Source: Tetrahymena elliotti 4EA
Lineage: Eukaryota > Ciliophora > Oligohymenophorea > Hymenostomatida > Tetrahymenidae
Direction: 5' to 3'
Length of the DNA stretch: 64,000 bases
NCBI GenBank assembly: GCA_000231825.2
Contig: JH720306.1
Coordinates: 1,028,199 to 1,092,198, forward strand
The position numbers and the translations under genes were made by a program. Positions 27,974 through 40,771 of the stretch are shown in pieces. The notes below the pieces were generated by a model. That model was given only the letters and a program-made list of their open reading frames with translations. It was not told the DNA's origin and did no database searches. Each line of letters begins with the position of its first letter. The first letter of the stretch is position 1.

Positions 27974-30900
27974 TCAATATTAGAAAGGTGCTGCAGAATT
28001 GTTAGCTTTTTCTTGCAATTGATCATTAGAAGGGTCTAAAGTTAAGGGATGAACCTTAGCAGTTTCTTTTTCTTGAGCATGTTGATCAACGGAATGATCA
28101 ATTTCAGCGCTTTGTACTGTTATGGCCTTTCTCTTTTAGTATCTCTTGTAAGCAAAGTAGCTAACAACAGCAATAGCAACAACAACAAGGCCAATAACAA
28201 CACCGAGAACAATTGCCAGGGTGTTATTAGAATCAGATGAAGATTGTTATGTGATAGGTGAATCAGTGTTAGTAGTTTTACCATAAACACCTCCATTTGT
28301 ATCAGTAGCAACCATAACTTCAGAGCTTGTAATGAAGTAAGTGTTAGGACTAAGTCCAGGAACAGTATTTGAATCTAAGGCAGCCTTGAGCTTATTAGCT
28401 TTGTCAGATAAATCTTTATGAACAGCAGTGGCGTCCTTGGGAGCTGAATCATTTGGCTTATTAGTAATATCTATAACCAGATCAAATGAAGGTTAACTGG
28501 TAGATTAATTAGCACCTTAGAGGAATCTATTTTATTAAGTATTAGCACCAACAACTTTGATGCGAGAGAAATCCGAAATTCCTAAGAAAGAAGCAACCTT
28601 AGAAATAAAGCTTGCTTTAACTGTGTCAGAGAAGAATTCTTCTACCTTAAGAACTACCTTAACATGGATACGAACAGTATCCAAAACTACAGCACGGATG
28701 AGACAGTCAGGTTTACCGTTAAGAACAAATTAAACTGTACGTGTTTACCAGTCGTAAATATTAGCACCACAAATGTCAGTCTTTTTGGTAAGGTCAACTT
28801 TATCTTCAACTAGATAAGGATCAATGATACTTCCACCATCAATAGAAATTTCAATATTCATAGGAACATCATATGTGTAAGTAATAATTATCCATTTATC
28901 AGGTTCACCTACCTAATCATTTGTTCTTTGTTGAATTCTGTGGAAGAGATTGTAAGGATTAAGTCCATTATATTAAATTTTGTAGGTTGTGCCTACAAGA
29001 GCTGTAGCAAGGTATCTGTTTTCTCTTAAGTTCATAGGCTCATTACCATCCCAAACCCATTCTCTGAACATGTTAATCTTATTCTTGTAGGTTCCATCAA
29101 GTGAAGTAACATATACTGGAGCAGTAGATCTTTTGTTATGATCAGGTGCTTATGATTCCCATTCTAATTGAACATAGTCAGTACCTGTACATTCATAAGC
29201 ATCATTCCAATTAGTCTACTTCTTACATTTATTGTTAATAATTCCATCATTATGAGAAATACCAGTGGAAGGAGTTCCCTTGAATAAGCTACCTGTAAAA
29301 TCGACGTTAAGAACATTTTCAGGTCCAGTACATAAGAAAAGACCACAACCACCAAACCAACCATTCCAAGAAGGATTAGGTGACATGAAATTGAAATAGG
29401 CTTCAGTGTCACAATTTACACAAGAAACATTAGTGTTATAAGTACCAGCAGTAGCATCAGAGGCACTTGGATGAGTTACCATCATATGATTGTTGCTGCA
29501 ATTTGATAAATTTGCATCAGTATAAGTTTTCTTAAAGTTAACATATTTAACATTAGTTTGGAACAAGGCAGAATCAAAAACTTCTGAGTTACAAATAACA
29601 TCAAATGCAAGAGGCATAACCTTGAGTGGGAAATCTTCACCACCTTAGGTGACAACCAAATTTTGAGTACCAGCTCCATTTGTACATACCTTGGCCTTTT
29701 CTTTAGTATCATAAGCAGTTGGATCATTTGTGATAGCCACAGCATATAAAGCAGAGTTTCTAAACTAACCAACATTATAATATCCTTCATGAGCAAAACG
29801 TAAAATAATAGAACGATCTGATTCAGCAGCAAGAACATGTTCTACAATAATACCAGGATTAGTTGGATTTACCATAAGACCTTTAACTGAACGAGAAACA
29901 GCAACTTTACCAGCCCATAAGCAACCATTAGGATTTCTCTTGAACATAACACCAATCAAACATGTCTAAACTTAGTTGTTATAAGCACCAGCACTTGCTG
30001 AGATATTTTAAATATTATCACAACTAACATGAGGTAAAACAGCACAAGGACCTTCAGAGCCTTGAATGTTATTACCATTAATGAGAATGTTATCAACAGT
30101 AGGATCTTAAGTGGAATGGAAATAGATAGCAGCATTCATGTCATACAACATTCCTGAAGTATCATAAGGATAATCACGTTTACGAGCAGCGACAAAATTG
30201 TTATTAGAAACAGCGACATTATTAACATTATAAATTCTCATTAAAATGGGACGTCCATTGTAGAAATTATTATTTGAAAGGTTAATGTATGAAGATTCTT
30301 CAATATTTGAACAATATCCAGGACAGTTATAAATAGCAGAGTTAGAAACTTTACTGATAATCTTATTTTAATTATCAGAACCTAATTTCTAGAAATCAAG
30401 AGCACCACGTACTGTATCAGCTTAACCACAATTAGCCATTTCAACACCATTCCAATTAAGTATACCTCTCATGTGAAGTTATTACTCATCAGGGAGTGCA
30501 TTACCAGATTTATCAGCAACAATCTACCAATAAAAGTTGAGAACTCTGCATCCCCATTATATTCCAGAAGAAACTGGGGCACCAGTGATTTTAATATTAC
30601 GAGTTAAGTGAACAACTTGAGCACGAAGGTCCAATTGTTATGTATAAGAGTCCCATGTTTCTGAAAGAGTTACACCACTTGCACCATAATGGTAATATTT
30701 TGCTGCACTGCTTAATGTAATAGTTTTACCAGAAATTTATGTGATAGTGAAATCTTCATTTTCTGTACCATCTAATTAGGTAGGTGCTATAGCTATTCTG
30801 TCACCTACATTCCAACCAGAAACATCTGAAACAGTGATTGTATTAGAACCAGGGTTAAGAGGTACAGTTAAACGAGCTACTACAGTGGTAGGAGGATTTC

Positions 30901-33900
30901 CAAGTAAGGTAAAGTTACCTGTATTAAGGATAACCTTGTTACCAACTTCAATAGTGTCATCAACGAGGAATTATGTCTATTAATCTCTATTGCCAGTAAG
31001 AGTAATAGTAAGTTTATTAGTGTAAGGACTTCCAGCTGTAGGGCCTTCTGCAATAAAAAGACCTCCCTTAAGCCATATTCCATCAGCTTATACATTAATA
31101 CTTGGCTATGAAGGATCAATACGCAAGTTACCTTAAACAATTATTTTTTAGAATTAAGTCAAATCTTTATCAACTAAAACTTCCCAAGGACAAGGAATTA
31201 CTAGAGTAGTAGCTCCAGATGCATTAATAATATCACTACTAGTAGCATCTACAGGGATATTTTACCATGTTGAAGGATCACTAAGCTTTCTTGGGATATT
31301 ATCTTTTAAGCATTAACCAGGAGGTAAAGGACATCCAATCTTACACTTAAGAGCATTAACATCAGTACGTTCCAAATATTAAGAGAGAGTAGATTCTTTA
31401 GGTCTACCATTATCATTTAGACATAAATACATAGCTCTACCAGCAACATCATTATACCAATCTCCATGCTTACAGTTTAATGTTTTAAGAGTTGTAAGTG
31501 GTGTTGATTCTTAGCCGGTTGTTACATTTTTGTATGGAGAAACATTCTTATTTGCAATCATTTGGAATATTTCCCAAGTTTCTCTATAATCTGTGTAAGG
31601 GAATTTCAACAAAATAGTGTCTTCTTGTTTTGAGCCTGTGTGATAAGGAGAAAGCTAAACAGAGAAATGAGTAAAGTCTATTTAAGATAATTCCCATTAT
31701 ACTGAGAAGATCTTTCCCGTAAGGAATGTACCTACAAAACCAAACTAAAGATCGTGTGCATGATTTTTAATTTTAACTGTCTTGGAAGTATAATAATCAG
31801 CATCTGTATTTCCTCCCTAAGGCAAACCATTAGAATCGCAAGGTTTAACATAAAGAGCCTTTGTGTAAAGTTCATCGAATTTTTCAGGATTTGAAAATTC
31901 TATTCTAACTACTTATTATTTACAGATAACACCATCATCCCACTGAGCTCTATCATCTGTTGATGTATTGCATTCACTTTGATTAGAAAGATGAGGTCCT
32001 GCAGGTGTAATCCATTAAGGAGCATTTTTACCTGATAAGGAACCATCAAGATCTTAATAGATTTCTCTACGCCAATTTTCCCAGAATATTTTCTTTGAAT
32101 TAATATTATTGTAAGAAATACCTTTGAATCTAGTTAGCTTACCACCCTAAACCCATTTCTTAAAGTGAAAGCAAAAAGAGCATGATTTGAAAACAGTCAT
32201 TGAGCCATCAAAATTAGCAAAATGAACATCTTCAACTCTAAAACCATCAGTACGGGGAGTAATTAAACCACGAGTGTTTTCGAGGTAGGATGCATCAGCT
32301 GGATTTCCTACAGATTTGCCAACTATTAAAGACTTTCTTAAAATTACTTCTTCATCAGTTCTGTTAGTAAGATAAACATTGAAACCGGATTATTTATTGT
32401 CTAATAATTAGAAGTTTTCAAAGACCATATTACCTACTTCTTCAGCCAAAACACCATCTTCATGATTTCTAAAAGAAACAAAATCTTTCCAGGTTATAGT
32501 AAAAGAAGGATTATCAACAAAAGGATTAGGATTTGAATCATCTCTATAGGGCTGACAAGGATACTTAAGGTTAGTCATAACAAAAATTCTCAAACCAAAA
32601 CGGTCATAAGAGTGAGCAACATTACCTTAGAACTAACCAAGTGCCATACCTTGAGGGCAAATATCGTTTCTAGCAGAAGGGCCATCTGGATGCTCTTTGA
32701 TTTCATACCAAAAACCATAGAAATCACCTCCAGCAGCTCTATTATTAACAACAGTATTAAGAGGATTAGTAATCCAATAAGAAGCAGCTGTGATATCTGA
32801 TTAGAGCATAGACCATACTTATCTTGTGCCAATTATAAGGTTTTCTTGTATTACATTATTTGTTTCAATACCATCTTCAAGGAAAATATTATGACCTGCA
32901 CAATTATAACCAACGTTATTTTTAACTTAAAGATAATGAGTAGCATGAATTGTAAGGACTCTAGCAAATGAGTCATGGACAGCATTACCTTCAACAATAG
33001 AGCCAGAAACATCACCAACCATGTGAAAGTGAATAGGATATCTACCAATAATAGCTGGTTAACCAGTATGTCTAAATTCAGCATATCTAATACGAGCACT
33101 AGTTTTGGCTCCATGAAGCATTAAGTGAGCACCATATTAAGTCTAAGTAGATGATTCATCTCCTTCATAAATAATATTACGAGTAAGCAAACCAACTTCA
33201 GCTCTCATATTTACTGTAAATTAACCTCCATTATATTTTTCTCCATTAACACTAACATGCTCGACAAGAAGTGGTTCAGAGAATTCAATTGTGACAATGC
33301 TGGCATTTTTAGTAACTTTAGTTATAATACGACGTTCAGCATGTCCATGAGCAAAGTCAGTTGAAGCAATGACTATTTCTTCACCTTCTTTCCAATCAAA
33401 TCCAGGGTCTTTGATAAAAACTTAAATGCTAGTGTCACCAATTTTAGCAGTTTATGAGAGTTCTGTCCAAGTTACAGGGCGTTTAGCACCTTAAATATCA
33501 ATACTACCATTATATAAAGAGAGACCTTTATTACCAACAGTAGGGAATTATTTATCTTCTTACTTTCCATGCATGGTGATTCTAATATTACCTGTAACAG
33601 GGGAAGCCTCAGTTCCAATAATAACTCTACCTTTCTATACTAAGATATTATTAGCTTCAAAGTGAATAGTTTGATCGTTAGCAAATATAAGAGATGCATT
33701 TTCTACAACAACAGTATTTAGGACACCAATGTATGGGATATCAACAATAAGGTTTCTGCCATCTTTAACATAAACTAAGTCACCATCAATAGGAGCAAAG
33801 TCACCACCCCAAGTAGCTGGTTTAGACCAGAGATTACCATAATAGAAAAGTATTCCATTGTTAACAGCAGTATAATTATCAATAGTTACTATTAATGAGC

Positions 33901-36900
33901 TGTCAGCATTATTAGTTTTTGTATCTGTTTTGCAAGATAAAATATTATTATTTAAAGTGGGATTTTTACAAGCTACACCATCAATCACAATATATATACT
34001 GGCTGTTGATAAGGGGGCTCTATCTAAAGTGATTTGAATATCAGTTCCTCCACTTACATCACCATAATTAGGAGAAATAGAGCTAATAACAAATGTTTTA
34101 GTTTTGTCATAAACAACATTAGAGCTTAATTTTACTGAAGGAGAGTTGTTAACAGAAATTGAAACAGGACAAGTCAAAGTCTGACCATTTTCAACAACAT
34201 CAGACTATTTCCAACCGAAAACTTCTATTTCAACAAGTTCGCATTTAGATTAAGCTGTAGGATCAAAAACTCTAAACTAGCTATATGCTGCCTTTAAAGG
34301 TGCAGGGTCTTAGGCAGTTGAGATTAAAGTATCTACCAAGTACATATTTTTACCAAGATGGAAATCTGTTCCAATAGTATATAAGTCAACCCAGTTAGTA
34401 CCATCATAACCTTAAACTTTTACTCCAAAGAATACTGAGGCATCGTTTACTCCTTATGATCTAGGATATAATTAGAATTTTGTTAAAACTACCTAAGTTG
34501 AGCCAAAATTGAGTCCAACATAGCAACTATTAGTATTTGAGCTTGAGTAATAAAAGAGTAAATCACTATCACTGATGTATTAGGAATTTCCAGTACTGTC
34601 ATCACCAAAAGTTTAGAAACCTGTTAAAGGATTATTGTTATCAGGAATAAATGAGTAAGCAGCTCTTGAAGCTGAAGTGTAGGCAGGAGGTGTGGAAACT
34701 ACAAGATTTGATGAAGTTGCACTAATAACATTAGCTTAATTTCCACAAATGGTAACAACATTTGATATTAAATTATTTGTATTAAATCTCTAGCCTGTTA
34801 TAGTCAAAACTTAACCTCCAGCAAATGAAGAAGTAATTTAAGTAAAAGTAAGGCTTTATAAAGGAATAATAACTTGATTATCAGTAATAGAAGGATAATT
34901 GTTAGAGCTATCTAATAAGTATAGTTTATAAGTACCAGCAGGTGCGTTACTAAATGAAATTGTTGCACCAGTAGATGTCTTTGAAGATATACTGGTTGAA
35001 GAAATTGTGGTCTTTAAATCAGTAGGTAATTACAAATAGGCTTTGGTTAATGAAGTTATCCCATTACCTACAATAATGATATCACTTCCTGATACAGTTA
35101 TTTAAGTAACTTACCATGTAGCAGCAACTACTGTGAAAGTATTTCCATGATTGGTCCATGGAAGGGTACCATCTTTTTAAAGAGGAATAAGGAGACTTCT
35201 AACAGAAACCAATTTTAATCCACTAGCAGCATTTGTTGGAGGAAGTCTTACGGTGACTAATCCAGTTGTGGCATCATTTGCAATAACGCTAGCATAAACT
35301 CCATTAAATTTAAAAGCTGGATCTTGATTAGGTAAATTACCAGACATTTTGAATGTTACTTCTGCACCAGCACTAGAAACTGTGTAAAGAGTGTTTGGAG
35401 TCAAATTATAAGTTTTTTCAACAATATTAACAATAAGAGGTTAACTGTCACCATCTGATGAACGAAGGACTAGATTGTAAGAACCAAAAGGTAGATTTGG
35501 AGTTGTGTAAGTCACTTTGGTTGATGAAACAGTATTAATAGTAACAAGAACATTTTCATAACCTAAAAATACTACCTTGAATTTATCTTAAGTAGGAATA
35601 TTTGAGCCTGTAATTGTATATTATGAACTAAAGGCTTGATACTAATAATCTAAACTGGTAACAGGAATAGCTAAAGCAGTATTAAATGTAATTACAGTAG
35701 AGACATTAGAACCTTTTTGAATTTGAGCTTAAGCAATTAATTTACCCCAAACTTAAACTTGGAAATCATAAGAAGTTTTACCAGCAGGGAAATGAGGATA
35801 CATGTTAGGAAGAGTACAGGTTATTTAGGTTGAGCTGGAATCAGAAATCAAACAGAACTCAGAGTTATTTCCACTATAATTAACAAGGACTTGATTATCA
35901 GCTGGAGTGCTTGAGAAGTTAATTCCTTGTATAACTAATTAAGCTCCTCCATAAGCAGATGCATTATTTATACTGAAAGATTAAATATAAATGTTATATT
36001 CTAAATTATTGTTTGCCTCTTAGGGATTATTGCTACCTTTTCCAATTTATACAACTCTAAGTTAGTACTTACCTGGTAAACCACCTCCAAGAACTATTTG
36101 TGCTGAACTGCCACTAGCAGTTACAATATTTACTTGATATTTTGCATATGAAACAACAGCACCTTAATCGTCAACAGAATCTAAGAAAGCTGCTAATTTT
36201 GTTGTGTCAGTACCAAAATTAGTACCAGTTACTTTAATTAAAGTTTTATCAACAGGAGAAATTATTTTTTTATCAATATCAGTTATGGTGATAGCACCAG
36301 AGTTATCAACTGTAATTTATTTTGAATTACTGTTTCTACTTTGATAAGAAATTATAACATCAACTTGACCTAAGCTAAGATTTCCAGGAGTACGAACTAT
36401 AATTTAAGTGTTGCTAACTGATTGAATAGTGGCTGTCTATGAACCAAATTTAACAATCAAACCTGAATCTAGAGAGGTAGGGAAGTATTTACCTGTAATA
36501 GTAATATCAGCACCTCCAAAGCTATAAATAGTAGCAGAACTTAAAGAACTTATAAAAGGATCAGTATTTTTAGCTTAATATCCAGTAATTGCAAAACCAA
36601 CAGATTCATAGAAAACATGAGGCTTATAAGTTCCAGCTACTTTATAAGGATAGGTACAAGACAAAGTATCAGTAAAGCTGCTAGTGGTAATTGTACATTA
36701 AACTCCATTATAGGTGATACTAAAATTAGACAATTAAAGAGAAAGAGATGAAGGTCCAGCTATACCTGAAATAGTCAGAGTTTAAGTCTATTCATTATCA
36801 GTAAAACTTGAATAGGTTACTGCTTTATCATCAGTTAATTTATTAACAATAAGTTGTTAGTTTGATAAAGAAGCAAGTGTTAAAGCACCATTAATTTTAA

Positions 36901-39514
36901 GAGCAGCATATGGCTAGGCAGAACGCTAAGTAAGTAATTCGTTTTCAATAGAAGGGTAGTATAAAATTGAGTTAGATGCAGATCTAAGAGTATCAATCCA
37001 AAGGGTAGCCTTATTAGTTTCACCGCCAAATTTACATTCGCCTTGAATGGCTTCAATAGAAATAGCTGTTGAAATACCATAAAAATCAAAGACCCATTAA
37101 GCTCCATCTATGAAGTTACCAACACGGGAGGAGTCAATATTTGAAGTACCAAGAGCTTATTACAAAGCGTAGCTTAAATCCCAATCTTAAATGTCAAAAG
37201 GGATATCAGCGCTTTTATTTACCAAGAGATAATCACCATTTACTTTAACTCTGAATGTACCAGACAAATTAGCACCAGGTGGAGTGATAACAGTAAACAC
37301 AGGAGAGTCAGTAGTTTGAGAATCAAATTTGAAAGTAGGTTTAATTTAACTACGATGTTGAAGGAATGTAAGTTCCCAAGTTGAACCAACTTTTACCTTT
37401 TGATCATCAAGAATATCTTTTTAAACACATGTACTTCTTACTCCATTATAATTTTTGAAATGCCATGAAATTTAATCACATGTAGTATCTCTTCCATAAT
37501 TTTCAGATGTTATTGTCCATGTCTTAGCATTATTTTTTATCTAAGTTCCAAAAGGATCAATAAAATTGATATTAAAGTATGTCTTTTTAGCACTGCTTCT
37601 ATCCTTGTAAGTAATAGAAATAACTTCCTAAGTAAATTAATAGTCTATTCTAAATCTAGATACTTAACTTACTGAGTTGACATAAGAATTGCTATCATTA
37701 TTAGGTACTGGCACTCTAACACCAGTGCTGTGGTGGAAGCTTTGAGAGTTGCTAGACAAAGAATAAATCTTGAAATAATAAGCCTTTCCTTTCTCTAAGC
37801 TGAGGGTTATTTTGTCTGAAGTAGATTATTAGTAATCAAATCTACTAGAATAAGGAGATCTTATCTCAGTTCCTTCAACGATTTGGTTAATCAATGTCAT
37901 AGTTTTCTCATCAGTGCTGTCTCCAGTTGTTTAGAGGTAAACTTTTGATGCATATGAAGAAGAGGTTTAGAATTAGTAATTTCCGTTTCTAGGAGGATTA
38001 AAGTAGCCTGTAAAAACAAATAATTTTCTGCTTAAGCCATCTTCATCTGATTCAAAATCATATTCTGTGGTTGGAACTATTAAATCTTCTGATAATTTAA
38101 GTTTGGAAGCATCAGTTTAATATTAGGTAATTAAACCATTTAAATCCCAAGAAGAAGTCAGATATATTTAGAGATGAGCACCAGAACCAGACTCATAGTT
38201 AAGATTAGAATCAACAGTTGGATTTTAAAGACCAGCAGGTAATTCACATTTCAATTCAGTTTTTTCTATACTTAAAATTTTACAATCAGCATTATTCCAA
38301 GTCACAGAAACATTAGCTCCATCTTAAGGAATACCAGAGGCATTAATAGTGAGAATACCACCTTCAGAGGTGATTGATTAGGCAGCTCCCTACTCATTTT
38401 ATTAAGAGACTATTTAAACATCATAGGGAGTTGATAGTGTAGTAGAACGAACTGTTGTTAGTCTGCTTCTATTAAGAGATTTACCAGGCTTTGAAATAAA
38501 TGTAGCACTATAAAAACCTGCAGGATGAGAATAATCAATTTAGCAACTTAAAGAATCATATGAATCTCCATTGTAAGCTTCATCTTCATTAAGACCCAAA
38601 TTGAATCTATCGCAAAGAAGATTTCCAACAAGCATCTTATCTATTTGATTTGTATTAGTAATTCTGAAGTTACCCCACCAATTGACATCAACCTTAGGGA
38701 GAATGCTACGAGGCATAATCAAATCAAGGATAGGAGTCTTAGATCCAGAATAAGAAAAAGTACAAAGAGAAGAGTCGCTTTGAGCGCATTGAGAATCACT
38801 TCTGTTTACTACCTTTACAAGTACTGGGAGATTCCATTATTTATTATTATCATAGGCTGGAGTAGTTATACAAGTGATAAAGACTTCGTTAACACCCATT
38901 TCTATTAGTTATTTAAAAAAAATAATTTTTAATAAAAATATTATTAAGAAGGAAGATAAAAGGGGTTTTCAAAAAATAAATTTTTATTGATTTTTAAAAA
39001 AGGAGAGTAATTTGATAATGTTTAGTTTTTTTTGGTTATTTAAGTAATAATAAGATGTAGAAGTTTTTGATTGATTATATTTAATAAACCAACCCTTGTT
39101 TTAAAAAATTTTAAATAGGATTTTAAAAGTTAATTGTTATAAATTTTACCAGGAACATCACAAGGATATGGACCAACAAAGATAGAATTATTCCCTGCAT
39201 TATGAGCATCGTGGCCTACAATTTTAATATATAGTCTAGTTCCACCATTAATAGAACCAACTCTCTAAAAATTATCTGTGTCAATTTAGGTAGATACTGA
39301 GAGAATTCTCACAGAATTTATATCAGCTCCAATTTCTACAGCTAAGCCTATTTAAATAAAATTATGTTTATGATATAAACATTTTGGGAGAAAACATAAA
39401 AAACAAGCCTGATTAATAAAGTGCTAATCATGATTATTAACACCATAATAAGATTAATTTACTAGAAGCTGCAAGGAGAAGAAGAATCAGTCCAAAAGCT
39501 TTAGTAACTCTCAT
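27974..39514 (-). CDS. Fibrocystin-L (PKHD1L1)-like surface protein with IPT, PA14, F5/8C-like, G8 and beta-helix domains
   Basis: PKHD1L1-type proteins are very large type I membrane proteins with extracellular IPT/TIG, G8 and parallel beta-helix domains. Exon 1 gives a signal peptide, MRVTKAFGLILLLLAASS (39514-39460). Exon 2 starts an IPT-like domain and joins MGVNEVFITC after an intron at about 38922-39152. One uninterrupted exon (about 38921-27974) follows. Order seen: IPT; PA14 (YFNPPRNGNYQF, about 37600-38020); repeated IPT domains (34800-37500); a discoidin-like block (34220-34560); IPT (33840-34170); G8 no. 1 (WSKPATWGGDFAP, 33560-33840); beta-helix with YPIHFHMVGDVSG (33000-33050) and FLEDGIETNN (32865-32900); G8 no. 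2 (31080-31310); second beta-helix (29800-30900). The membrane helix AIVLGVVIGLVVVAIAVVSY lies at 28145-28215 and a cytoplasmic tail of about 60 residues ends at TGA 27974-27976. About 3,700 residues. Base composition is clearly more G+C-rich than in the neighbours. Confidence 0.93.
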
Positions 39515-39994
39515 AGGAACAGAAGCAAATGGATTTATTATTTAAGCTTAATAAAATAGAAAACTTAGAATTTAGAAGTTGAATTCTAATTTTTTTTGTT
39601 TTATGTGCAAGTTTTTAGTATTGTTTTTTATTATTAATCAATTATTGTTATTTAGTTATCACTACTTATTTATAAAGAAGGGAGTTCCTGAAGGGTTTTA
39701 ATTAAATGAAGTAATTTTAAATGTGATATGAAAAATTGTAGTTGAATGCGATTTATTAAATTAATTTGTTTTGACTAATCAAGTAGGTAATCATGCATAA
39801 TTTACCCAATCTTTTTGATTGGAATTACTATTTAATTAATTTCTTTCTTCATGAGTAAGATTCTTTAGTTTATTTTTAAGGATGATTCACCAATGTGAGT
39901 CCATAGAAATAGACTTAAGTTTTTTACACTTTATTGATTAGATAACATTGATCAAAATATATCTATTTGTATAGACCCACCCTATACCCGAATT
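39515..39994. other. Intergenic A/T-rich DNA
   Basis: About 480 bp upstream of the signal-peptide exon of the fibrocystin-L-like gene and downstream of the next minus-strand gene. It should hold the promoter of the former. No specific motif was identified. Confidence 0.55.
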
Positions 39995-40771
39995 TCACAG
40001 GAGAAATTTAGAAGCTCTTTCGATATGAAGATTTTTATAAAATTCGTATTTGAAGGAGGGTATGAATATACTTTTAGGAAAGAGTTCATTATTATACTTC
40101 AAGTAAAGCCCAAATTCAACAATATTTGATGACATTTTATAGAGAAATGGATTAGGTATATCCTGTATTTTTGTTAAGCCTATCAACCATAAAAATTAAT
40201 AAAGAGACAAAATGATATTTTTATTTGAAAAAGATTTAAGATGAAATTAATTAAATAGTGGTGGATAGTATTTGGCAAAAATTGTATATCTTTTAATATG
40301 AGCCATCAAATAATTATTATTGTTCTTGATCACACCAAATTATACTTCAACGCATGTTTTACAATAAATTTGCAAATATTTTTTCTTCATTAACTGCCTT
40401 ATAAAAAAAGAGAGGATAAGTATGAACAAATTATTGAATAATGTTAATAGAATGCTTGAATTGATAAAATAATTAGTTAAATCAAATAGGATTCGAATAA
40501 ATTGATATAATTTGAAAAATTTGCTTGCCCAAAATAAATGAGATGTAGAAGAAAATAAATTATTAAGAGTGTAATTATCAAATGTGAATGCGAATGATTA
40601 ATTGATTTGGGTGGTAGTACTAAGAAGAAGATTAATTTGTTAGATCATTATGAATTTATAGATATCTTTACAAAATTCACCACTTTCTTAATAAAATTTA
40701 TCTTCAGTTTAAAAATTCTCCACATGCGTAATTAATTCAGGCTTTTCTAAAAATTCAGTACTAAATCTCAT
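39995..40771 (-). CDS. Unknown membrane protein, 258 residues, single exon
   Basis: The frame is open for 259 codons from ATG 40769-40771 (MRFSTEFLEKPELITHVENF) to TGA 39995-39997, with nine or more TAA/TAG codons read as Gln. One clear membrane segment is visible at about residues 95-115 (SSILLTLFNNLFILILSFFI), followed at once by a Lys-rich stretch and QIYCKTCVEVQFGV, which suggests a cytosolic side with a small Cys pair. Later parts read RYTIFAKYYPPLF and VEFGLYLKYNNELFPKSIFI. I do not recognise the family. The Met at 40771 is not certain because the frame is open further upstream, up to a TGA near 40957. Related, partly broken sequences lie in the next 7 kb (see findings), which makes this the best preserved member of a local family. 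Confidence 0.6.

Noticed and set aside
29164..29838. Several overlapping minus-strand frames of 80-133 residues
   Set aside because: One of them (29216-29617) is part of the true fibrocystin-L-like frame; the others are shadows in different frames of the same exon.
38645..38908. Plus-strand 87-residue frame
   Set aside because: It lies antisense to the second IPT exon of the fibrocystin-L-like gene, which has clear domain support.
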